A stretch of DNA of 64,000 nt, taken from contig FMVL01000004.1 in NCBI GenBank assembly GCA_900102235.1, positions 197,745 to 261,744 on the forward strand, in the 5' to 3' direction. A model generated the notes under the pieces. That model made no database searches. It worked only from the letters and a program-made list of their open reading frames with translations, and was not told the DNA's origin. Origin of the DNA: Lachnospiraceae bacterium XBB2008 (GTDB lineage Bacteria > Bacillota > Clostridia > Lachnospirales > Lachnospiraceae). Shown here in pieces: positions 43,845 through 51,579 of the stretch (position 1 is the stretch's first letter; each line of letters starts with the position of its first letter). Position numbers and translations under genes: made by a program.

Positions 43845-44570
43845 ATGGATACACTATTTATCGTAATGCCCGCATACAACGAAGAGGCTAACATTCAGGC
43901 TGTCGTGGAGCAGTGGTACCCGGTCCTTGAGGGAAAATCCGAAAACTCCAGACTGGTCATAGCGGACAGCGGAAGCAAGGACAAAACACACGAGATTCTG
44001 TGCGGGATGAAGGCTGACGGCTATCCCAAGCTCGAAATCATAGATACGACTAATCAATATCACGGTCCCAAAGTCATCGCTTTATATGAATATGCGATCC
44101 AAAACGGGGCGGATTATATTTTCCAAACGGATTCGGACGGTCAGACGGATCCGGCTGAGTTCGGTGCATTCTGGGAAGATCGCGAGAAATTCTCAGGGAT
44201 ATTCGGAAACCGCACTGTGCGCGGTGACGGAGAAGATCGCGCTTTTGTTGAGAAGACAGTTTGCCGACTTCTCAAAATGTATTTCAAAGTGGATATCCCC
44301 GACGCGAACGCGCCTTTCAGACTCATGAAGGCTGAAGCCGTAAAAAGACATCTGTACAGGATGGCGCCGGATTACGAACTTCCAAACATCATGATCACGA
44401 CTTTTTTCGTAAAATACGATGAGCCGGTTGATTTCAGGGTGATCTCATTCAAGCCCAGGCAAGGCGGGGAACCTTCTCTTAACATACCCAAGATCGTCAA
44501 GATCGGAATGAAGGCGCTGGGCGATTTCCGTAAATTCAAAAAAGATATGGCCGATCAGCCGAGCACGTAA
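43845..44570 (+). CDS. Glycosyltransferase family 2 (soluble DPM-like)
   Basis: 241 residues, GT-A fold, no membrane segments: LFIVMPAYNEEANIQAV, then IFQTDSDGQTDP as metal motif and ANAPFRLMKAE in the acceptor region. It stands alone on the plus strand with its own promoter and converges on an SGNH gene 24 nt away. Likely moves a sugar to polyprenyl phosphate or a glycan; a partner GT-C protein could be the divergent DUF6056-like product. Confidence 0.87.
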   Translation: MDTLFIVMPAYNEEANIQAVVEQWYPVLEGKSENSRLVIADSGSKDKTHEILCGMKADGYPKLEIIDTTNQYHGPKVIALYEYAIQNGADYIFQTDSDGQTDPAEFGAFWEDREKFSGIFGNRTVRGDGEDRAFVEKTVCRLLKMYFKVDIPDANAPFRLMKAEAVKRHLYRMAPDYELPNIMITTFFVKYDEPVDFRVISFKPRQGGEPSLNIPKIVKIGMKALGDFRKFKKDMADQPST

Positions 44571-44594
44571 ACCGGCACCGGTGGCCGGAAGAAC

Positions 44595-46040
44595 TCACTC
44601 ATCCCTGCGGACATCGGTCCCAAGAAATACATCAACATACATGCTATCTATGAGATACGAGCAGGACTCGTCGTAGACGGCGACGCTTATACCGTTCTTA
44701 TCGGGAGAAAGATCCGTAGCATCAAGCTTTATCGTGGCAAATTCGTCTCCCGCATTTCTCCAGATATTCAGATCCGAATCATTCTCCATCGCATAATATA
44801 CGCTGTACTCCTCCGCTGCGGGAGTGGCGCTTACTATCTGTCCGTTTCTGACCACATATACTCCTCCGAGCGCATAAGAAGCTGCGTCTATACCCACTGC
44901 ATTTAATCCGGGCAGGAGCAGGTCATCCCCGAGCGCGTTGAAAAATCCGTTCAGAGAGATGATATATGTGCATCCGCGCGTATCTGCGGCAAGCGTATAC
45001 AGATATGTCGCAGGATCGGGAGCGGCCTGAAGCGCATATCCAAGTTCGCGATCCTCCATGAATCGTGAATGCAGATCCCATAGCGCATAGTCGGGGTCGT
45101 CGCGTCTGTCTGTCAGCTCGTAATTGGCAAGCATATACTCCGCAAGTGCGCGGGTAACCTTGGCAGCGCCGTTATTGTTCAGATGGGAATATTCGCGAAG
45201 ATCCGTGCCGTAATCGATGGCGCATGGAGAATCTTCGTCCATGAAGCCGATGTAAGGGTAGCCCTTCTCCGTAATATAATCACGCACGCTGTTCTGAAGC
45301 GCCCGCTCTTCCTCCGTCGCGGAAAAAGGAGCATTGAAGAACACCAGCTGTACGCCCGATTTATCACAAAGTTCCATGATCCTGTCCATGTAATAGACAG
45401 CGTTCTCGGGAAGCGGCTCGCGCCTGTCGGTGACTGCCGGAGGCTCGCAGGGCGTCACGGTGTTATCGCCGATGTATCCGAGGCTGTATCTGGTCTCATT
45501 TACCACGTCTCCGCGTGCAAGCTCGGTGTATCTCGAGTGCACGATCGGCATGCGAAGTATCAGTTCCTCGACGGTCTCTCTGTCCAGATCGTGTCTGGAT
45601 GCAAAATCAAGTATATAGGGCACAAAAGATGCGCTGAAATGCGGAACAAGCGTGCTTCTGTACAAGGTGTCATCTTCGGGCTCATCGGTCCCCATGAGCG
45701 CGGTCTCAACAAGTGCGATCTTCGGCTTGTTATGTCTGAAAGAATCCTTCATGTAATAATATGTTCCGAATGCCTGCTGCGCACCCGAAGAAAGGGTAAA
45801 TGAAGCGATCCCCGACTCCTTCCAGAGGAGCGAGTTGTCAACTGTACATCCGGCATGTGAAGCGCCGTAGACCATCACGTCGATCGGCACGTCGATGTCG
45901 TAGTAGTTGTCGTAGAGTCTGCCATGGCCGCCCAGGTCGCCGGTGTCCTTGTATCTCAGGACATTGTAGCAGCCCGCCATCATTAAGCAGAGCAGCACGA
46001 CGAATATGATGATTTCAATCAAGACCTTGTGTTTCTTCAT
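44595..46040 (-). CDS. DltD/AlgJ-like SGNH protein with extra C-terminal beta domain (cassette 2)
   Basis: 481 residues. One N-terminal membrane segment (about 6-24) ends in MAGC, so lipid attachment is possible. VYGASHAG (Ser61-His62) is the nucleophile block and REYSHLNNNG the C-terminal histidine block. From about 350 onward is a separate domain with CTYIISLNGFFNALGDD and ALGGVYVVRNGQIVSA, which recalls ILEI/PANDER-type domains. It starts 1 nt after the MBOAT stop, forming a pair. Confidence 0.78.
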   Translation of the reverse strand: MKKHKVLIEIIIFVVLLCLMMAGCYNVLRYKDTGDLGGHGRLYDNYYDIDVPIDVMVYGASHAGCTVDNSLLWKESGIASFTLSSGAQQAFGTYYYMKDSFRHNKPKIALVETALMGTDEPEDDTLYRSTLVPHFSASFVPYILDFASRHDLDRETVEELILRMPIVHSRYTELARGDVVNETRYSLGYIGDNTVTPCEPPAVTDRREPLPENAVYYMDRIMELCDKSGVQLVFFNAPFSATEEERALQNSVRDYITEKGYPYIGFMDEDSPCAIDYGTDLREYSHLNNNGAAKVTRALAEYMLANYELTDRRDDPDYALWDLHSRFMEDRELGYALQAAPDPATYLYTLAADTRGCTYIISLNGFFNALGDDLLLPGLNAVGIDAASYALGGVYVVRNGQIVSATPAAEEYSVYYAMENDSDLNIWRNAGDEFATIKLDATDLSPDKNGISVAVYDESCSYLIDSMYVDVFLGTDVRRDE

Positions 46041-46041
46041 G

Positions 46042-47520
46042 TCAGAACTGGAAGTAAATAAACTGCTGTGAGTCGAACTGCACTCCGTACTTGCCGAATA
46101 CGACGATCATGAATATCAGCACCAGCAGGACCGCAACTCTGAATCCGGCGAACTGCCCCATGAGCCATTTGTCGAGCGTGAGGCCTCTTCTCGTCCTGAT
46201 CAGATCCACGACGAAGAGTATCAGAAGCGCGATCGCGAGTATCCACATCTCCTGAACGTTTAAGCCGTATTCAAATACCGTTCCGTCCGAGAGTACATAC
46301 CAGTCGGGCCGCGTGAACATGCGCTTGAAGAAAATGATCGCGTTTTCAAACGAGCTCGCCCGGAAAAATACAGCGGGAAAACCGAATATCACCGTGGTGA
46401 AAAATGCCCTGTATAAGTTAAATCCGAGATTCGTCTTATCTATCTCGAAATAGTCATCGATCCTGTGAACAAACGGCCGAAGAATCGCCTCGATTATAAG
46501 CAGCACGCCGGTGATGGCGCCCCATGCAACATAGGTCCAGGCTGCACCGTGCCAGAGACCGCTCACGACCATGACGATGAAGAGATTGAAGTATTTGCGC
46601 GCAGTACCCTTGCGGCTTCCACCGAGCGGGATATAGAGGTAATCTCTGAACCACGAAGAGAGTGAGATATGCCACTTTTTCCAGAGATCGTTCATGGACG
46701 TGGCCAGAAAAGGTGCCGCGAAGTTCTCCATCAGATCGATCGACATGATGCGGGACGCACCTATCGAGATGGTCGAATATCCGTGGAAATCGCAATATAT
46801 CTGGACGATGAATCCGAAGAATGCCATGATCATCCCGACCGTGCCGTAACGCGTCGGATCCCCGAAAATGTTGTCGACGAGGATGGAAAGCCGGTCTGCC
46901 ACAACGACCTTGATGAAAAGTCCGTAGATCATCAGAATCGCTCCCTCACGCATTTTGCGGGGAACGAAGATCTCGGAGCGTTTGAGCTCGGAAAGACGGT
47001 TTAACTGCCCGAGAAGGTTGGTGCTCCTCTCGATGGGGCCGGCAACAAGCTGCGGAAAAAACGAAACGAACAGCGCGTATCTGAGCAGATTTTTCTCGGG
47101 AACCATCTTGCCGCGGTAACAGTCGATCGTATAACCGAGCGCCTGAAATGTGTAGAAAGATATGCCGACGGGAAGGATGATATTGAGCGCGCTGATCTCA
47201 CGGTGAATGACCATAGAGATCGTTTCCAGCGCGAAGTTCAGATATTTGAACCAGAACAGGATCCCGAGATTAACGATCACGCATCCTGCAAGCAAAAGTT
47301 TCCGGGTCGACACTTTTTCCGACCTGTCTATGCCGAGCGCGCAGCCCCAGGTCACAAGGGTGGATGCGATGATCAGAACGATGAACACCGGGTTCCAGCA
47401 CATATAGAAGAAGTAACTGCATATGAGAAGCCATACCTGTCTGAACTTCGCAGGTATGACGTACAGCACCAGTAAGACTATTATGAAAAAAATAAAGAAA
47501 TCGATACTGTTAAAAAGCAT
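46042..47520 (-). CDS. MBOAT family O-acyltransferase (cassette 2)
   Basis: 492 residues. His324 in SGLWHGAAW is the MBOAT histidine and WKKWHISLSSW holds the second one. MLFNSIDFFIFF, SYFFYMCWNPVF and the C-terminal YGVQFDSQQFIYFQF place it with the MBOAT at 50116 in the same sub-branch, distinct from those at 9124 and 60877. ATG at 47520 has no ribosome site; TATAAT ends 7 nt upstream. The frame is open for 11 more codons but this is not supported. Confidence 0.92.
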   Translation of the reverse strand: MLFNSIDFFIFFIIVLLVLYVIPAKFRQVWLLICSYFFYMCWNPVFIVLIIASTLVTWGCALGIDRSEKVSTRKLLLAGCVIVNLGILFWFKYLNFALETISMVIHREISALNIILPVGISFYTFQALGYTIDCYRGKMVPEKNLLRYALFVSFFPQLVAGPIERSTNLLGQLNRLSELKRSEIFVPRKMREGAILMIYGLFIKVVVADRLSILVDNIFGDPTRYGTVGMIMAFFGFIVQIYCDFHGYSTISIGASRIMSIDLMENFAAPFLATSMNDLWKKWHISLSSWFRDYLYIPLGGSRKGTARKYFNLFIVMVVSGLWHGAAWTYVAWGAITGVLLIIEAILRPFVHRIDDYFEIDKTNLGFNLYRAFFTTVIFGFPAVFFRASSFENAIIFFKRMFTRPDWYVLSDGTVFEYGLNVQEMWILAIALLILFVVDLIRTRRGLTLDKWLMGQFAGFRVAVLLVLIFMIVVFGKYGVQFDSQQFIYFQF

Positions 47521-47527
47521 AATAGTT

Positions 47528-47536
47528 ATTATATCA
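47528..47536 (-). promoter_or_regulatory. Extended -10 box 7 nt before MBOAT (cassette 2) start
   Basis: TGA-TATAAT ends 7 nt before the ATG at 47520 and follows directly on the terminator of the upstream gene, so this MBOAT-SGNH pair must be transcribed from here. No ribosome site is present. Confidence 0.6.
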
Positions 47537-47574
47537 CAAAAAGAGACGGACACACGTTTTCACGCGCGTCCGTC
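47536..47574 (-). terminator. Rho-independent terminator after the 200-residue protein gene
   Basis: On the minus strand a 12-bp stem (including GACGGAC/GTCCGTC and two G-U pairs) with a six-nt loop spans 47545-47574 and is followed by TCTTTTTG. It lies 36 nt past the stop at 47611. Confidence 0.8.
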
Positions 47575-47610
47575 ATTATCTGTACATGGTAGACAGTACC
47601 AAAAAAAGTT

Positions 47611-48213
47611 TCAGGCTTGTGTCTCAGTCACGTCGCCGTTGATGAGTTTGTCGAACTTATCAAGAACAGCGTCGTAAGTCTGCTTGCTGATCTCGGGAAG
47701 CTCGCCGCCCCAGGTCTTTTCAGCCTGCTTATAGCCTTCCAGGAAAGCGTCCTTCATCTTAGCCAGTTTTTCGGGATCGTCGCCCGCAAGTGCCTGAGCA
47801 AATTCGATGATCCTGTCGGATGTCTGCTTAACTCCCCAATATCCGTCCTCGGCAATGTCCTTCTGAGCCTGCGCTCTGGTCTCAGGATCTACTTCTACCT
47901 GTCCGGTACGAAGCATATCCCAAATGCTGCCAGCCTTTTCAGCTGTACCGGCTTGCTGAGATATCAGTTTCTCAACCAGGCTCTGTAACTGGGCGGTCCG
48001 ACTCTCGGCATCGGCTTTTAATCTGGCAACAACATCAGGCTTGGCATAAATGCCTGAGGAAGCAGGGGTGCTTTCAGACTTCTCATAAACCACACCGACA
48101 TCTTCGGCTTTGGTCTCTTTTGCGGTCTCTTCAGCAGGTTTGGTGGGTGCCGTGGACTGTGCAGGATAAGCACTGTACAGATCAGAGGCTCCCGTAATTC
48201 CGTTTACGCTCAT
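47611..48213 (-). CDS. Conserved small protein of unknown function
   Basis: 200 residues, no signal peptide or membrane segment, largely helical after residue 55. A Pro/Thr/Glu-rich N-terminus leads to VGVVYEKSES, then an acidic helical part with EDGYWGVKQTSDRIIEFAQALAG and KTWGGELPEISKQTYDAV. I recall similar proteins in Lachnospiraceae, often in motile species, but no function. It has the strongest ribosome site in the window (AAGGAGGT), its own terminator and a 63-bp repeat array upstream, so it is an independent and perhaps well-expressed gene unrelated to the acylation genes on either side. Confidence 0.8.
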   Translation of the reverse strand: MSVNGITGASDLYSAYPAQSTAPTKPAEETAKETKAEDVGVVYEKSESTPASSGIYAKPDVVARLKADAESRTAQLQSLVEKLISQQAGTAEKAGSIWDMLRTGQVEVDPETRAQAQKDIAEDGYWGVKQTSDRIIEFAQALAGDDPEKLAKMKDAFLEGYKQAEKTWGGELPEISKQTYDAVLDKFDKLINGDVTETQA

Positions 48214-48238
48214 AACTCTACCTCCTTATCAGATTTTC

Positions 48239-48261
48239 GGGCATTCGTCCGTGAATGCCGC
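48239..48261 (-). promoter_or_regulatory. 5' leader hairpin of the 200-residue protein gene
   Basis: GGCATTC and GAATGCC form a 7-bp stem with a six-nt loop about 26 nt before the start codon, just upstream of the AAGGAGGT site. A second inverted pair (TTGAAG/CTTCAA) lies at about 48271-48294. Possible leader structure; no known riboswitch recognised. Confidence 0.3.
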
Positions 48262-48356
48262 AGGTATTACTTGAAGCCAATTAGAGACTTCAATAGTTTT
48301 ATCGGCATATCGCGGGCAGGACTTAACCCCTTTTGTGAAAATTTTTTATTTTTTCG

Positions 48357-48585
48357 GCGATCTCGTCATTTCCATTGCTTTTTTCTTGCCTGCAGGGGCG
48401 GAAAAGCACTGGGATTTGGCGGTTTCCGTGATTTCCAGGGCTTTTATCATGCTTGCAGGGGCGGAAACGCACTGGGATTCGGCGGTTTCCGTGATTTCCA
48501 GTGCTTTTATCTTGCTTGCAGGGGCGGAAAAGCACTGGGATTCGGCGGTTTCCGTGATTTCCAGTGTTTTTTCTTCCGTACCCCG
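48357..48585. repeat. 63-bp tandem repeat array, about 3.6 copies
   Basis: Units begin at about 48357, 48419, 48482 and 48545, the last truncated. Each full unit has CCAGTGCTTTT and AAAAGCACTGG (exact in the third unit, 48498-48508 and 48528-48538), forming an 11-bp hairpin around GCAGGGGCGG. The array fills most of the 399-nt gap between 48213 and 48613; the remaining sequence holds the leader of the 200-residue gene. The unit is a multiple of three, so open frames run through both strands, but no ribosome site or homologue supports a protein. Confidence 0.88.
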
Positions 48586-48612
48586 CCGGAAACGATCAAA
48601 TCTCCGTAGTTC

Positions 48613-50070
48613 TCAGTATTTCACCTTCATACTCACAATATCATCTCCGCAGGTTCCCGTCACCTCTATAAGGCCGTATTCTCCGGCCGGAAGCAGGAAA
48701 CGCCCGGGCGCGATCTGCTCAACCTCCTCAAACAGGTCGCCGCCGGTCTGCCCTGAAACGCCGCCGGGCTCTTCCCCGGAAGCTTCATACGGACCTTTGC
48801 GGATCACGTAAGTCATATCGGGTCTGCTAGAAGCCACGTTGTATTCGCGCCATCCTCCGCCGAAGATCCCAGCCGGATCCGGTCTGTCATCATAGGAAAC
48901 ATCCCTGTACCACAGCCCGTAGATCTCGGGTTCTCTCTCCGCCAGGATCTGCGCATATGAATCCGCAAAAAGCGAAGCCGTGCTCCCGGGATCGTGCAGC
49001 GTCTGCCATACCAGAGGTGTATAGAACTCACATCCTGCGCGATTCATGTGAGCATGATCCCAGAACATCTCATCCTTCGGAAGAGGAAGGGTCTCATCCT
49101 TAATCAGCGTAAAGTCATAGACCTCCAGGCCGTACTCAGATGCGAACTCTCTCATCGCAGCTATGAACCGGTCGTAATCACCGCAGCTTACGGTCTCGAC
49201 ATCATATACGGGCAGGGAAAAAAGTGAGATCTTTATGCCTTTTGCCTGACAATATTCAATGATCCGCCGCATGTATCCCAGGCTCTCCTCACCGATAGGA
49301 TCGGTGGTGACATCAGCGTTTTGCTTGACGAGCTTTTCATCATCTTCGAGGATCGCGCCGTCGTAGTAATAATATCCCTTGCCGGGATAGCTGATATGAG
49401 TCGTGATACCGTGACTGTCGGGAACCGTGTAATCGTAGTTGTAATTTCGATACTCCGGAGATCTCTTAAGACCGATATTGTACTTAATGGTCTCCATGTC
49501 AAAAAGATTCTCCCGATATCTGACGAAAGGAAAGATCGTAGCGAGGGCGTACTCTTTATCCGCCGCCGTAACGAGCATCTTAAACCGGTTGACGGACGGT
49601 CTCATATGATACGTGATCATCCATGGAGAAGAGTAATTCGCCGGATCGTGAATATAATCCACATACTTATAGTCACTGCGGTCCTCATTCGGCACGAGTT
49701 CCTCATACAGGCACTGATAACTGCATTCGAGCAGAACTTCCTTAAGGTCATGCGAGGAGTCAACTTCCCTGAGCAGATAATAACTGTCATCATATCGCTG
49801 ACCGGGGTTGGCCATATTGAAATTGTTCATGCCGTTTAACTCATCCAGAATCTGCGGGTCGATGCCGAAATGGACATGCGAAGTACCCAGTACGAGACAG
49901 TCGATATTGTCCTGCTCGTAGTAGGAATGATAGAGGTTACGGTACCACTGGTCGTACCAGGGTTCGCCGTTAACGACATATATGTAGTTCAGGATGCAGA
50001 CGATGGCGATGAATGCCGCTACCGAGCAGACAAAAGCCACGAGTCCGCGAATACGCTCTTTAGTTTTCAT
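48613..50070 (-). CDS. DltD/AlgJ-like SGNH protein (cassette 3)
   Basis: 485 residues; one N-terminal membrane segment (about 9-30), then an outer SGNH domain. CLVLGTSHVHFG (Ser64-His65) and MFWDHAHMNRAG are the nucleophile and Asp/His blocks, as in DltD. A C-terminal beta-rich extension of about 110 residues follows. The start lies 46 nt after the MBOAT stop; the gap contains a palindromic repeat element and no ribosome site. Partner of the MBOAT at 50116. Confidence 0.8.
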   Translation of the reverse strand: MKTKERIRGLVAFVCSVAAFIAIVCILNYIYVVNGEPWYDQWYRNLYHSYYEQDNIDCLVLGTSHVHFGIDPQILDELNGMNNFNMANPGQRYDDSYYLLREVDSSHDLKEVLLECSYQCLYEELVPNEDRSDYKYVDYIHDPANYSSPWMITYHMRPSVNRFKMLVTAADKEYALATIFPFVRYRENLFDMETIKYNIGLKRSPEYRNYNYDYTVPDSHGITTHISYPGKGYYYYDGAILEDDEKLVKQNADVTTDPIGEESLGYMRRIIEYCQAKGIKISLFSLPVYDVETVSCGDYDRFIAAMREFASEYGLEVYDFTLIKDETLPLPKDEMFWDHAHMNRAGCEFYTPLVWQTLHDPGSTASLFADSYAQILAEREPEIYGLWYRDVSYDDRPDPAGIFGGGWREYNVASSRPDMTYVIRKGPYEASGEEPGGVSGQTGGDLFEEVEQIAPGRFLLPAGEYGLIEVTGTCGDDIVSMKVKY

Positions 50071-50114
50071 ACTTTTGTAACAAACGTAACAGTTTTGTAA
50101 CGGTGCCTGACACC
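50071..50114. repeat. Palindromic repeat element, half form (between MBOAT and SGNH genes)
   Basis: Core GGTGCCTGACACC at 50102-50114 with a 16-nt arm at 50086-50101 and a further TTTGTAAC at 50074-50081. It fills the entire gap between the MBOAT stop and the SGNH start codon and replaces any ribosome site. Confidence 0.8.
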
Positions 50115-50115
50115 G

Positions 50116-51579
50116 CTAGAACTGGAAGTAGATGAACTGCTTCACATCATATGTTCCGCCGTAGCGGCCGAATACGATTATATATGTCAGCAGAAACACC
50201 ACCGAAACACATTTAAACCAGAGAGGACGCTTAAAGAACCATCCCCGTACGTCACCGGTTTTGTATTTGATCACATCGACGGCATAGAAGATGATGAGCG
50301 CGATCAGGAGCACCCACATATATCCCGCGCTGATACCCAGGTTCAGAACGGAACCGTCAAAAAGAACTCCCGCGTCAAAATCTCCGAACAGTCTGTCGAT
50401 GATGACGCGCAGGTTTGTGAGCGAATTGGATCTGAATATGATAAACGAAATATCAAAAAGGATGAATGTAACGATCGCCCCCAGAATCCTGCTTATGATC
50501 CCGTCTCCGCGACGCAGTCCCAGCTTCTTGCGGATAAATGCGACACCTGCCTCGATGAGCTGGAACACGCCCTGAAGCGCACCCCAGATCACGAAAGAAA
50601 GCGAGGCGCCGTGCCACAGCCCGCTCACCGCAAAGACGATCATGATGTTTAAGTACTTTCTGAACGTGCCCTTCCGGTTTCCTCCCAGAGGGATATAGAG
50701 ATAATCCCTGAACCAAGTGGAGAGGGACAGATGCCATCTGCGCCAGAGCTCCGAAATGGTGCGCGCAAAATACGGCGCATTGAAGTTATCCATGAGCTCT
50801 ATCCCCATCGTGAGCGCTGTGCCCCTGGCTATCGTCGAATATCCGTAGAAATCGCAGTAGATCTGTATGGTAAAAGCGGTCGACGCCACCAGGATATACA
50901 TTCCCGGCCAGGTAACCGGATCGGCGAATACCGTATCCACAAGTATCGCCAGCCGGTCTGCGATCACTACCTTCATGAAGAAACCGTAGAGCATGACAAA
51001 GAGCCCCTTTTTCAGGTTCTCGAAAGAAAACTTCTGCGGTTTGGCCAGCTGTTTTAAGAGATTGCGGGATCTCTCGATCGGGCCCGCCACGAGCTGGGGA
51101 AAAAACGAGATGAACAGGGCGTATCTCAAGAAATTATGCTCTGCATAGGTATCACCGCGGTATACGTCGATCAGATAACCGAGCGCCTGGAACGTGAAAA
51201 AGGAAATACCGACAGGCAGAACGATGTTCATGTCCCACGGGATCTGTCTGTGCGCGGTAATGGACAGGATCTTATTGATATATCCCATGAACATGACCGA
51301 ATATTTGAAGTAGCACAGGAATCCGAGATCGATCACGATAGCCGTGACCAGAGTTATCTTCCGGATGCGGACGGATGATGTCTTCTCAAGTATCAGAGCC
51401 CCCACATACGTGACCGCCGTAGCTCCGAACAGCAGCAGTGCATACGCCGGGTTCCACTGCATGTAGAAATAATAGCTTGCGATGAGCAGCCATATATACC
51501 TGAAGCGTTCGGGTACGATATAGAACACGATCAGTACGATCGGGAAAAATATAAGAAAATCTATCGAGTTGAAAAGCAT
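50116..51579 (-). CDS. MBOAT family O-acyltransferase (cassette 3)
   Basis: 487 residues. His323 in SGLWHGASL and the His in LWRRWHLSLSTW mark the MBOAT active site. MLFNSIDFLIFFPIV and YGGTYDVKQFIYFQF at the ends match the MBOAT at 46042 closely, so the two cassettes probably arose by duplication. The ATG overlaps the flippase stop by 19 nt, with GGTGA upstream. Confidence 0.92.
   Translation of the reverse strand: MLFNSIDFLIFFPIVLIVFYIVPERFRYIWLLIASYYFYMQWNPAYALLLFGATAVTYVGALILEKTSSVRIRKITLVTAIVIDLGFLCYFKYSVMFMGYINKILSITAHRQIPWDMNIVLPVGISFFTFQALGYLIDVYRGDTYAEHNFLRYALFISFFPQLVAGPIERSRNLLKQLAKPQKFSFENLKKGLFVMLYGFFMKVVIADRLAILVDTVFADPVTWPGMYILVASTAFTIQIYCDFYGYSTIARGTALTMGIELMDNFNAPYFARTISELWRRWHLSLSTWFRDYLYIPLGGNRKGTFRKYLNIMIVFAVSGLWHGASLSFVIWGALQGVFQLIEAGVAFIRKKLGLRRGDGIISRILGAIVTFILFDISFIIFRSNSLTNLRVIIDRLFGDFDAGVLFDGSVLNLGISAGYMWVLLIALIIFYAVDVIKYKTGDVRGWFFKRPLWFKCVSVVFLLTYIIVFGRYGGTYDVKQFIYFQF

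Noticed and set aside
44571-44594. GC-rich palindromic stretch between convergent genes as a two-way terminator
   Set aside because: No T-tract on either side.
48357-48585. CRISPR array
   Set aside because: Units are contiguous 63-bp copies without unique spacers, and no cas genes are present.
48271-48609. Open frame of 112 codons with 21-residue repeats through the 63-bp array
   Set aside because: Open only because the unit is a multiple of three; both strands are open, there is no ribosome site, and composition is unlike a protein.
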